From the NCBI RefSeq assembly GCF_018613155.1, contig NZ_JAGGQU010000044.1:14648-69237 (forward strand): a stretch of DNA of 54,590 nt, given 5' to 3'. The notes under the pieces are model-generated. The model had not been told where the DNA came from and ran no database searches. It was given only the letters and a program-made list of their open reading frames with translations. The DNA is from Bacillus sp. ISL-55. GTDB taxonomy: Bacteria > Bacillota > Bacilli > Bacillales > Cytobacillaceae. Positions 35,786 to 43,924 of the stretch are shown here, one piece after another; the stretch's first letter is position 1; the number at the start of each line of letters is the position of its first letter. The translations under genes were made by a program, and so were the position numbers.

Positions 35786-37073
35786 AAAATTTGATGTAAT
35801 CGTCGTAGGAGCCGGCCCTGCTGGAACTTCATGTGCCTACAATTGTGCAAAAAGCGGACTGAAGGTTTTGTTGATCGAGCGCGGTGAATACCCTGGATCA
35901 AAGAATGTTATGGGTGGAGTCCTTTACCGAAAACAGATGGAAGATATCATTCCGGAGTTTTGGAAGGAAGCTCCTCTCGAAAGGCCTGTGGTTGAACAGC
36001 GATTCTGGATGATGGATAAAGAATCGGTTGTCCAGTTTGGTTACAAAGGTCTTGAATGGGCAGTTGAGCCATATAATAACTTTACAGTGCTGCGTGCACA
36101 GTTTGACCAATGGTTCGCACAGAAAGCGGTTGAACAGGGTGCACTGTTGATAAACGAAACAGTTGTTAATGAATGTATTGTTGAAAATGGCAAGGTTATA
36201 GGTGTCCGCACCGATCGTCCTGATGGAGAAGCTTATGCAGATGTTGTCGTACTTGCAGATGGTGTTAACTCCCTGCTTTCCAAGCAGCTCGGCTTCCATA
36301 GGGAATTTCGCCCTGATGAAGTTGCCCTGACGGTTATGGAAGTAATCAATCTGCCGAAGGACAAAATCAATGACCGCTTTAATCTTGAAGGAAATCATGG
36401 TACTACGATAGAGATTTTTGGTGATTCAACACAAGGGAATCTTGGTACAGCCTTCCTTTATACAAACAAAGAAAGCTTGAATATCGGGGTAGGAACGACA
36501 CTCTCAAGCATGATCAAAGCCAAATTGAAGCCATATGAGCTGCTTGATTACCTGAAAAAACACCCGATGGTGCGTCCTTATCTTGAGGGCGGAGAGTCAG
36601 CAGAATACCTTGCCCACTTGATTCCTGAAGGAGGATTCAATTCTGTGCCGAGAGTTGCCGGTAATGGTGTGCTAGTAGTAGGGGATGCCGCCCAGCTAGT
36701 CAATGCCATTCACCGTGAGGGATCAAACATGGCGATGGCTTCGGGACAAATGGCGGCGGAAGCAATCGTTGAGGCCAAAAAAGATGGCGACTTCAGTGAG
36801 AACAGCCTGAATCGTTATAAGGAAGCATTATTCGGAAGCTTCATTATCAAGGACCTTGAAAAATATAAGGATGCAGCACATACCTTTGAGACCTACCCGC
36901 AATACTTCAAAGAATATCTGCCAATGATGAACAAAGCGATGAGCAAGTTCTTCACAGTCGATGGAACACCGAAAAGAGAAAAGCAGAAGGAAATCATGCG
37001 CAGCGTGACGGCTGAAAAAGGAACCTTTAAGGTAATGCAGGACATCTATCGTGCCTGGAAGGCGGTGAAATAA
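35778..37073 (+). CDS. fixC: ETF-quinone oxidoreductase-type flavoprotein FixC
   Basis: 431 aa FAD-dependent dehydrogenase. The Rossmann start IVVGAGPAGTSCAYNCAKSG (residues 7-26) and the C-terminal FAD loop NGVLVVGDAAQLVNAIHREG are clear. It should accept electrons from FixAB and pass them to menaquinone with FixX, at the membrane surface. Overlaps both neighbours (8 bp and 1 bp), so a tight operon. Confidence 0.94.
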   Translation: MSEKFDVIVVGAGPAGTSCAYNCAKSGLKVLLIERGEYPGSKNVMGGVLYRKQMEDIIPEFWKEAPLERPVVEQRFWMMDKESVVQFGYKGLEWAVEPYNNFTVLRAQFDQWFAQKAVEQGALLINETVVNECIVENGKVIGVRTDRPDGEAYADVVVLADGVNSLLSKQLGFHREFRPDEVALTVMEVINLPKDKINDRFNLEGNHGTTIEIFGDSTQGNLGTAFLYTNKESLNIGVGTTLSSMIKAKLKPYELLDYLKKHPMVRPYLEGGESAEYLAHLIPEGGFNSVPRVAGNGVLVVGDAAQLVNAIHREGSNMAMASGQMAAEAIVEAKKDGDFSENSLNRYKEALFGSFIIKDLEKYKDAAHTFETYPQYFKEYLPMMNKAMSKFFTVDGTPKREKQKEIMRSVTAEKGTFKVMQDIYRAWKAVK

Positions 37074-37357
37074 TGTCAACGACAAACATCGAGGAAAAAC
37101 AATTTCTTTTAAGGTTTAAGTGTGACACAAAATCGCATCTGACAGTTTTGGATCATGACGTCTGCATGACTCAGTGCCCTGATAAACTCTGCACCGTATT
37201 CTGCCCGGCTGAAGTATACAAGTGGGAAGGTAAGAGGATGCAGGTGGGCTATGAAGGCTGTCACGAATGCGGCAGCTGCCGGATCGGCTGCCCATATCAG
37301 AATATCAAATGGGAATATCCGAAAGGTGGACACGGAATCGTATTCAGGCTTGCTTAA
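37073..37357 (+). CDS. fixX: Ferredoxin-like protein FixX
   Basis: 94 aa. Cysteine pattern CMTQCPDKLCTVFCP and CHECGSCRIGCP; the second set (CxxCxxCxxxC) binds one [4Fe-4S], the first is partly degenerate, as usual in FixX/ETF-QO C-termini. It works with FixC. TAATG overlap; the last gene before a strong terminator. Confidence 0.93.
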   Translation: MSTTNIEEKQFLLRFKCDTKSHLTVLDHDVCMTQCPDKLCTVFCPAEVYKWEGKRMQVGYEGCHECGSCRIGCPYQNIKWEYPKGGHGIVFRLA

Positions 37358-37372
37358 TAGTTAATGAAAAAG

Positions 37373-37408
37373 GGGATCGGCGAACATTTTTTGTTCGCCG
37401 GTCTTTTT
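37373..37408 (+). terminator. Terminator of fixABCX
   Basis: GATCGGCGAACA / TGTTCGCCGGTC with T-rich loop, then T5. Confidence 0.93.
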
Positions 37409-37644
37409 GCTGTCTTAAATGCCATGGAAAATGAAAGGAAAACGGTATATGGCCAATGCCCGAATAGTAGTTGAATAACTTATAGGTTCAAGAAAATATC
37501 CAGAAATGATTTGAATGAGGATGAAGGGAAATATCTTTAAGAATTTGACAGTAACAATTATTCTATATTCATCATATGTAAGTTAATTCACAAATGGGTT
37601 CAAAAAAAGGTGGAGCTAAACAGCTGAGGATAAATGAGGGGGGA

Positions 37645-37980
37645 TTAACTGATTTTTTCTTGCTGGCACACTGCGTGAAGCTGGTCACTAAGGATCTCTT
37701 TTTCTATATTCCGCGCTGCCTCAACAGCTTCATCAAAACAGTCATACAGTGTTGAAGCATATACTGGTTTACCAGCATCATAGATTCCGGATGAATCTGA
37801 TTTATAAATCGTGACGTTCCAATGATAAAATTCCCGGCCATCTTCCTGGTGGCCCTGAAGTCCAATCAGTAAATGAGTATGCAGCATGTCAGGCTGGAGA
37901 TCAAGGAAGGCTTTCTTGTCACTGAGTCCGGCTGGCATAAGTGCCTTCTTGTAAAAATCGCGATATAAATTATTTTGCAA
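37645..37980 (-). CDS. Hypothetical protein, 111 aa
   Basis: Soluble, acidic, with one His/Trp-rich strand (GREFYHWNVTIYKSDSS) and a C-terminal helix (FDEAVEAARNIEKEILSDQL). No family recognised. It probably starts at TTG 37980, 10 nt after AAGGAG on the minus strand; no ATG gives better spacing. Flanked by divergent hemerythrin and convergent fixX. Confidence 0.65.
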   Translation of the reverse strand: MQNNLYRDFYKKALMPAGLSDKKAFLDLQPDMLHTHLLIGLQGHQEDGREFYHWNVTIYKSDSSGIYDAGKPVYASTLYDCFDEAVEAARNIEKEILSDQLHAVCQQEKIS

Positions 37981-38118
37981 TCTAAATTCACTCCTTTTCC
38001 TTTAGCTATAAATTTATTATATGTAAGGATTTATAATATTTGAAGGTAAAATGTTAAAATTTTTAGAAAATTTAACAAAGTGTCATTCTTTCTTCACATT
38101 TTCTGAAATTAAATTTTA

Positions 38119-38162
38119 TTGTGATGCCTATCACAACCTCGAATGCGTTCGCTTCCTATAAT
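38119..38162 (+). promoter_or_regulatory. Fnr-activated promoter of the hemerythrin gene
   Basis: TTGTGATGCCTATCACAA (38119-38136) is a perfect palindrome fitting TGTGA-N6-TCACA, the Bacillus Fnr box. TATAAT is at 38157-38162. With a start near 38169 the box centre falls at about -41.5, the standard activator position. No good -35 hexamer is needed. Expected induction: oxygen limitation. Confidence 0.85.
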
Positions 38163-38195
38163 AAAACTATCAAAATAAATAGGAGGCCGATCAGG

Positions 38196-38723
38196 ATGAC
38201 AGGCTGTATGAGTGGTATCAACCAGGATTCAAGTTTTACATTAAGTGCAGGTCTTCAACAATTAAAAAATGAACATCCGCCTTTATTGGAGATGCTTGCG
38301 AACCTTTTGGATATATCAGTGAAGATTGAGGAAGGTGAGCAAATGGAGGAGAATTTTACGAAGCTGAGAGACCTGGTCATAGAATTCCTTGCTGAGCTTG
38401 AACCGCATTCAGAGCGTGAAGAAGGCGTTTTGTTTGAGATGATGGCTGTTTATATTGGAAGGGAAATGGGACCGATTGCCGTAATGGAATATGAACATGA
38501 TCAGGCAAAGCGCTTTATTGGAACCTTCCTCCACAATACAAAGGAAGGCACAAAAGGCTTTACAAATGAAAAAATGATTGAGAATGCTCAAATGATAAAA
38601 AATGCTAATTACACACTTGTGAGCCATTTCGCTAAGGAAGAAAGCATCCTTTTCCCTATGGCAGAGAATATGTTCAGCGAGGAAGAGAAGCAAGAGCTGG
38701 CAGCACGTATTAAAATAATTTAA
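38196..38723 (+). CDS. Hemerythrin-domain protein (RIC/ScdA-like)
   Basis: 175 aa. Starts at ATG 38196 after AGGAGG; upstream in-frame ATGs lie in the Fnr promoter. The short N-terminus has Cys (MTGCMSG), then a four-helix hemerythrin bundle with iron ligands suggested by NEHPPLLEM, EPHSEREEGVLFEMM, EYEHDQAKRF and SHFAKEESILFPM. Di-iron proteins of this kind act in NO/oxygen stress, for example repair of iron-sulfur clusters. The Fnr promoter fits a role in oxygen-limited growth. A repeat element follows directly. Confidence 0.9.
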   Translation: MTGCMSGINQDSSFTLSAGLQQLKNEHPPLLEMLANLLDISVKIEEGEQMEENFTKLRDLVIEFLAELEPHSEREEGVLFEMMAVYIGREMGPIAVMEYEHDQAKRFIGTFLHNTKEGTKGFTNEKMIENAQMIKNANYTLVSHFAKEESILFPMAENMFSEEEKQELAARIKII

Positions 38724-38731
38724 CAATAAGA

Positions 38732-38918
38732 ACAAAAAGCGCAAGCGCCTCGTTCAGCCCCGACAAGCGCTGCCCGCCTAAAACGCCACATCGTGTGGCT
38801 GGCGGGTCTAGCACGTCCTGTGCCTCGGAGGGACGACCAATGAAGTCGTTCTTTGACTTCAATGGGCGGCTCGAAGCGACTCGAGGGGCTAGGCGCTGGA
38901 GCTGGATTAAGAAAACCA
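38732..38918 (-). repeat. Hairpin-rich intergenic element, copy 4 (full, inverted)
   Basis: The reverse complement of the full element, about 187 bp, including GGTTTTCTTAATCCAGCTCC at its right edge, which matches the left edge of copy 3. Stems: CCCGCC/GGCGGG, GAAGTC/GACTTC, and outer GCCCC/GGGGC. It begins 9 nt after the hemerythrin stop, so transcripts read into it. Confidence 0.85.
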
Positions 38919-38984
38919 CAGTTAGTTATCCACACCTAAATAATTTTATAATTTCCTGGTGTATGAAATACTAATTTCAGACAC

Positions 38985-39021
38985 AAAAAAGGGTGAAGCC
39001 ATTGAAGCTTCACCCTTTTTG
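38985..39021 (-). terminator. Bidirectional terminator
   Basis: AAAAAAGGGTGAAGC / GCTTCACCCTTTTT, T-runs on both strands. It serves the 64-aa minus gene. Confidence 0.9.
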
Positions 39022-39029
39022 TATATAAA

Positions 39030-39224
39030 TTAAGCTTCTGTAATCGTTACAAGTTTAATGTCTTTCGTATCGAATCTATAGAAAATATTATCTTCACCAG
39101 TGAATTCAATCTGGCCTTCTTGATCCTTGGCATCCTGGATGGCTTCTGAAATATTTTCTACCTCGATTGGTCGTGAAACTTTAAAATCTTTTTCAAAAAA
39201 ATAGTTAATCTTAAACTTAGACAT
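39030..39224 (-). CDS. Hypothetical protein, 64 aa
   Basis: Small acidic protein (MSKFKINYFFEKDFKVSR..., with FTGEDNIFYRFDTKDIKLV) that looks like a single beta-rich domain. ATG is preceded by AAGGGAG on the minus strand, and a terminator follows. Not recognised. Confidence 0.7.
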   Translation of the reverse strand: MSKFKINYFFEKDFKVSRPIEVENISEAIQDAKDQEGQIEFTGEDNIFYRFDTKDIKLVTITEA

Positions 39225-39387
39225 GATGATCTCCCTTCTTTTATCTTCATTATCTTTTTTTCCTTAACAGGAGCATGTCTAAACATAAATAGGCAAATGG
39301 AATATTTTTGTTAGACTTTTTTCGTAAACTTTGTTGCTTTCTCAACTATTTATCGCAACTTTGTTTCGACGTACCCTGAAAATAGAC

Positions 39388-40623
39388 TTATTCATTATTC
39401 CATTCAGCAAGTTTTTCATCTTTTGGAAGGAACATGGTCAATAGTCCGAGCAAGGGAAGGAATCCGACACTGATGATCATCAATGGCAAACCGATTAAGT
39501 CAGCAAGATACCCGAGTCCGACAGAACCAATGGCGCCCATTCCGAATGCGAGACCTACTGTCAGTCCAGCCATCGTCCCAATTTTGCCGGGAACAAGCTC
39601 CTGGGCATATACCACTGTTACAGAAAAGCTCGACATCAGGATGAATCCGCTTATCGTCAGCAAAGCGAATGCAACTGCATAGGGCATAAAAGGGATGATT
39701 GCGGAAAGAGGCGCAGTAGCGATCATCGAAAGAAAAATAATGTTTTTCTTGCCGAAACGGTCTGCGAGCGGGCCTCCGGAAAAAGTGCCGAATGCACCTG
39801 CAACAAGGAATGCAAACAGGAAAATTTGCGCCTCCTTAATCGAAATGCCGTATTTATCGATTGCATAAAATGCATAGAAGTTCGTCATACCTGAAATATA
39901 CCAGGAGCGTGCAAAAATCAAAAATAAGATCAGGACAAGCGCCATTTTGATATTTTTTGAAATCCCCTTGTTCACTTGTTTGCTAGCTTGTTTGGCTTTG
40001 GCGGCTAGTTTTTCATAATCCAATTTACGGCTGTACCAGGCAGCGATATATAAAAGCAGACCAACGGCGATTGCCGCTACAAGCGTAAACCAAACTGCTC
40101 CGAATTGCCCGAGTGGTACGAGTATGAGCGCTGTAATCAGCGGGGCGAGTGCCTGGCCGGAATTGCCCCCGACCTGATAAATGGACTGTGCCAATCCTCT
40201 GCGCGGTCCGGCTGCCATATAGGCCACCCTGGAACCTTCTGGATGGAAAACAGCTGACCCAAGACCAATGAATAAAACGGAAAGAATAACAAACTCAAAG
40301 CTCGGAGCGAATGCCAGTCCAAGAACACCGAACATCGTCGAAGTCAAACCAAGCGGAAGGGCATAAGGCATTGGCTTTTTATCAGTTGCCATCCCTATCA
40401 AAGGCTGAAGAATGGAAGAAACGATATTCAGTGAAAAGGCAATCATCCCTAATTGGGTGAATGAAAGACCCATTGATTTTTCAAGGATAGGGAACATTGC
40501 AGGAATGACGGATTGGATGGAATCATTCAATAAATGTACCAACCCGATGATGAAGAGTATCTTATACGCAGTATCGTTTTGATTCTGCGGTTTTGCACTG
40601 ACGGCGGCAGCTGATTGGGTCAT
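39388..40623 (-). CDS. MFS transporter, fosmidomycin-resistance (Fsr)-like
   Basis: 411 aa, twelve membrane segments. The region IGLGSAVFHPEGSRVAYMA and the following AQSIYQVGGNSGQALAPL are characteristic of the Fsr branch of drug:H+ antiporters. Likely drug efflux; the substrate is not predictable. Monocistronic. Confidence 0.88.
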   Translation of the reverse strand: MTQSAAAVSAKPQNQNDTAYKILFIIGLVHLLNDSIQSVIPAMFPILEKSMGLSFTQLGMIAFSLNIVSSILQPLIGMATDKKPMPYALPLGLTSTMFGVLGLAFAPSFEFVILSVLFIGLGSAVFHPEGSRVAYMAAGPRRGLAQSIYQVGGNSGQALAPLITALILVPLGQFGAVWFTLVAAIAVGLLLYIAAWYSRKLDYEKLAAKAKQASKQVNKGISKNIKMALVLILFLIFARSWYISGMTNFYAFYAIDKYGISIKEAQIFLFAFLVAGAFGTFSGGPLADRFGKKNIIFLSMIATAPLSAIIPFMPYAVAFALLTISGFILMSSFSVTVVYAQELVPGKIGTMAGLTVGLAFGMGAIGSVGLGYLADLIGLPLMIISVGFLPLLGLLTMFLPKDEKLAEWNNE

Positions 40624-40764
40624 GATTGTCTCCTTCTTAAATTATTTCGGTTTCCTACATATCATTTTACAAAAAAAGTCACGAGATAAGAATAGCTTTT
40701 CTATTGAAATATATGGTCTAATATAATTTAGAAAATACAGATTATTTAACTAGGGGGGATTTTT

Positions 40765-41754
40765 ATGGAGAAATCTGTGAGCGCATTGATGACCCAGGAG
40801 ATTTTACACAATTTTTTGGAGCGTTTCGGCCTGGAGAGAGAATTTAAAAAGCTTGGTGATTTTGAGAATTATGTTTATGAAACTTATAGAAATGGTCATC
40901 CATTTATAATGAGGCTTACGCATAGTTCCCATAGGAGCAAGAATGAGGTTCTGTCCGAATTGGACTGGATGAAGCATTTAAACAGCAAAGGTCTGTCTGT
41001 CCCAGAAGTTTTTCCCTCGACACAAGGATACCTTGTGGAAGAAGTTCTGGCAGCAGATCAAAGTGGGTTTTATGGCTGCTTATATGCAAAGGCAAAAGGG
41101 AAGGCAGTCAGTGTCCGTTCTGATGAATTTAATGAAGAGCTGTTCAGGAAATGGGGAGAAATGACAGGTAGGATGCATCATGCCACCAAATCCTATAAGC
41201 CGTCTTCAGGCATAATAGCACGCAGCAGCTGGAACGAGGACGAACTTCTATCTGTTGAAAAATATTATCCTTCTGACGAGAGGGTGTTAATAGACAACGC
41301 GAATCAAGTGATTGCCGCGATTTCAGCACTGCCAAAAAATGTGGATAATTACGGCATAATCCATGGTGATATTCATTCCGGTAATTTTTTTTATGATGGA
41401 GAGCGGATTCACGTATTCGACTTCGATGATGCGAGTTACCATTGGTTCGCTTCAGATATTGCAATCCCTCTGTACTATTCAATCATATATCAAATTCCTG
41501 CCAGCGAGGACGAAGAGCGTAGCCGCTTTGGCAAGTTATTTCTAGAGGCTTTTATCGAAGGATACCAAAAAGCGAACCAGCTGCCAGAAGGCTGGAATGA
41601 GCAAGTGCCAATGTTTTTGATGCTTCGGGATATTCTTCTGTACGCAGTTCTGCATAAAAAAATCGCCCCAGAGGACAGGGACGAAAAATTACAGGTGATG
41701 ATGGAGGAAATCGCAGACAGAATTAGAAACAAAAAGCCCATTGTGAATATATAA
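40765..41754 (+). CDS. APH-fold phosphotransferase
   Basis: 329 aa aminoglycoside phosphotransferase/choline kinase fold. Catalytic loop IIHGDIHSGNFFYDG (near 198-212) and Mg-binding HVFDFDDASY (near 216-225). N-lobe Lys and Glu are less obvious. The family includes homoserine/thiamine/choline kinases and CotS-type spore proteins; this one is not assigned. RBS AGGGGGG. Followed by a terminator. Confidence 0.88.
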   Translation: MEKSVSALMTQEILHNFLERFGLEREFKKLGDFENYVYETYRNGHPFIMRLTHSSHRSKNEVLSELDWMKHLNSKGLSVPEVFPSTQGYLVEEVLAADQSGFYGCLYAKAKGKAVSVRSDEFNEELFRKWGEMTGRMHHATKSYKPSSGIIARSSWNEDELLSVEKYYPSDERVLIDNANQVIAAISALPKNVDNYGIIHGDIHSGNFFYDGERIHVFDFDDASYHWFASDIAIPLYYSIIYQIPASEDEERSRFGKLFLEAFIEGYQKANQLPEGWNEQVPMFLMLRDILLYAVLHKKIAPEDRDEKLQVMMEEIADRIRNKKPIVNI

Positions 41755-41765
41755 AAAATAAAAAG

Positions 41766-41797
41766 AAAACACCAGGGCAATTGCTTCTGGTGTTTTT
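41766..41797 (-). terminator. Bidirectional terminator (APH gene / TPM gene)
   Basis: AAAACACCAG / CTGGTGTTTTT, between two convergent genes. Confidence 0.88.
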
Positions 41798-41803
41798 GTC
41801 AAT

Positions 41804-42535
41804 CTACCACCCACGACTGGCACCGCCGCCTCCGGAAGAGCCGCCGCCTCCTCCACGCGGGCCACCACCGCCGCCTCTCGATATGATTGATAACAAAAGG
41901 TAGGTTAGGGTGCCTCCGAAGAACATAAAATCGAGGACCACGACGCCGATTACAATGATGATGAGCAGCCAGGACGGTATAGGCAAGTCCTGCTGCTGCT
42001 GGACATCACGCGGAGCACTCCCGAATTCATTTGTGCCTGAGACTTCGTTTGCAAGCGCCTGGTAAGTATTCATGACAGCAAGGTTAGCCTGGTCATTTTG
42101 CAAATGTGGAATCGCATATTCATCAAGGATTCGCCCAGCTTTGCCGTCGGGAATAATTCCCTCAAGCCCATATCCGACTTCAATCCTGATTTTCTTTTCC
42201 TGCATAGCTATTACAAGCAGCACGCCATTATCGTTTTCTTCCGTTCCAAGTCCAAATTTACGGTAAGCTTCGACAGAGTATTCTTCTATATTTGACTCAC
42301 CGATCGAGTCAACGGTAAGGACCCCAATCTGGGAAGTAGTCTGGTCGTCAATCGATTTTCCTATGTTTTTTAACTGTATTTCCTCGTTCTCACTTAAAAC
42401 ATTAGCGAAATCCTGGACATATATATCACCAACTGGGTCAGGTATCTCATTTGGTGCCGCGATTGCCCCGGCCGGAAGCAGCAATAGCAGGATGCCAATT
42501 ATTGCAGCAAGGCCAGGGAATCTTTGCTGGTTCAT
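41804..42535 (-). CDS. TPM-domain (YgcG-family) membrane protein
   Basis: 243 aa. A signal peptide (residues 1-26, ending AIAA), an extracytoplasmic TPM domain (about 30-165; YVQDFANVLSENEEIQLKNI, GLGTEENDNGVLLVIAMQEK), one C-terminal membrane segment (185-215) and a Gly/Ser/Arg tail. Encoded two bases after lemA; TPM-LemA pairs are common and often act in membrane protein homeostasis. Function not established here. Confidence 0.9.
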   Translation of the reverse strand: MNQQRFPGLAAIIGILLLLLPAGAIAAPNEIPDPVGDIYVQDFANVLSENEEIQLKNIGKSIDDQTTSQIGVLTVDSIGESNIEEYSVEAYRKFGLGTEENDNGVLLVIAMQEKKIRIEVGYGLEGIIPDGKAGRILDEYAIPHLQNDQANLAVMNTYQALANEVSGTNEFGSAPRDVQQQQDLPIPSWLLIIIVIGVVVLDFMFFGGTLTYLLLSIISRGGGGGPRGGGGGSSGGGGASRGW

Positions 42536-42537
42536 CG

Positions 42538-43107
42538 TCAGCCTCCAAAATCAACCTCAGGGGCTTCCTGTGCCTGAGGGTCCGCCTTGAAGTATTCCTT
42601 CTCATCAAAACCTGTTATGTTAGCAATAATGGCACCTGGAAATTGCTTTACTTTCCTGTTGAAAACGGATACCTGGTCATTATAATCCTTCCTTGCTACA
42701 GCCAATCTGTTTTCAGTTCCTGCAAGCTCATCCATCAGTTGAGTGAACTGCTTGTCCGCTTTCAGGTTTGGGTAATTCTCAACAACCACAAGCAAGCGGC
42801 TTAACGCGCTTGACAACTCGGCATTAGCAGTTGCCTGTTCCTCTGGTGTGTTCGCTCCGGCTAATCTTGCGCGTGCATCTGAAATGGATTGTATGACTTC
42901 TTTTTCATGAGCTGCATACCCCTTGACTGAATTAACAAGGTTTGGGATCAGATCGAGCCTTCTCTGAAGCTGGTTCTCCACCTGGGCGTATGCATTATTG
43001 ACATTCTCTTCTTCGGCAACGAAGTTATTGTAACTGCCAACTCCCATCATGATGAAAATTCCTAATATGACTAACAAGCCGATAACAATTCCTAAACCTT
43101 TTTTCAT
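42538..43107 (-). CDS. LemA family protein
   Basis: 189 aa. One N-terminal membrane anchor (about 5-24), then the coiled LemA helical domain (FVAEEENVNNAYAQVENQLQ, RRLDLIPNLVNSVKGYA, VVVENYPNLKADKQF). It is the first gene of a lemA-TPM operon. The anchored cytoplasmic or external helical protein probably partners with the TPM protein. Confidence 0.93.
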   Translation of the reverse strand: MKKGLGIVIGLLVILGIFIMMGVGSYNNFVAEEENVNNAYAQVENQLQRRLDLIPNLVNSVKGYAAHEKEVIQSISDARARLAGANTPEEQATANAELSSALSRLLVVVENYPNLKADKQFTQLMDELAGTENRLAVARKDYNDQVSVFNRKVKQFPGAIIANITGFDEKEYFKADPQAQEAPEVDFGG

Positions 43108-43337
43108 TCAAGCCACTCCTAATTCATTGATGTATGTTGATGACCGTATTTTTCCCTCAAATGCGAGAGTTTTAAACTTATTGCCGATTATTTCTCCTTT
43201 GCTTTAAAAAGAATAGAATCTCTGGAAGGACTTTATTTAGTTTTTCTTATAAAATTAAGGGAAATACTGATAAAAACAACAAATTCAGATATACTCTAGT
43301 TATGGATTAGTCGTTTAAGGTAAAGGAATGAAATGTT

Positions 43338-43775
43338 ATGAACAATGAGAGAGAAAAATCTTTAAAGTTATTTATTGTATTGTCGAGAGCATACAGGGCT
43401 GTTAATGAAAAGGTGAACAAGGTCATCCAAAAAAATGGTCTCAACCCGACGGAATTTGCTGTTCTCGAGCTTCTATACCACAAGGGTGAACAGCCATTGC
43501 AGCAAATCGGGGGTAAGATTCTGCTGGCAAGCGGGAGTATTACCTATGTAGTTGATAAGCTTGAAGAAAAGGGCTATTTAGATAGAGTAGCCTGCCCAAA
43601 AGACCGCAGGGTCACATATGCGAAAATTTCTGATGATGGAAGAAAACTGATAGAAGAAATCTTTCCTGAACACAGCGCGTTGATTCACGAACTGATGGAC
43701 AGCCTTAATGATGATGAAAAAGACTCAGCAATTGAATTGTTAAAAAAGCTGGGCCTTTCTGTAAGCAAATATTAA
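43338..43775 (+). CDS. mhqR: MarR-family regulator, MhqR-like
   Basis: 145 aa winged-helix regulator. MhqR-like segments: SRAYRAVNEKVNKVIQKNGL, LNPTEFAVLELLYHKGEQPLQ, LASGSITYVVDKLEEKGYL, RVACPKDRRVTYAKIS. In B. subtilis MhqR (YkvE) represses dioxygenase/hydrolase genes that detoxify quinones. It lies between spo0E and clpE there too. No MhqR-regulated enzyme and no clear operator is adjacent here. Confidence 0.8.
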   Translation: MNNEREKSLKLFIVLSRAYRAVNEKVNKVIQKNGLNPTEFAVLELLYHKGEQPLQQIGGKILLASGSITYVVDKLEEKGYLDRVACPKDRRVTYAKISDDGRKLIEEIFPEHSALIHELMDSLNDDEKDSAIELLKKLGLSVSKY

Positions 43776-43799
43776 AAACGGCACACGCCGTTTTTTTTA
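43774..43799 (+). terminator. Terminator of mhqR
   Basis: AAAACGGC / GCCGTTTT, ACAC loop, T8. Confidence 0.9.
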
Positions 43800-43924
43800 T
43801 TGTGTTTTTTCGGAAAAGTTGACGAAAAGAACAAGCAATTAAAAGGAAAATAGGGAATATCCGTAGAATAGGTTAGGGATGGGGATAAACAGACATCCCT
43901 TATAAAGATAAAGGGGGCAATACC

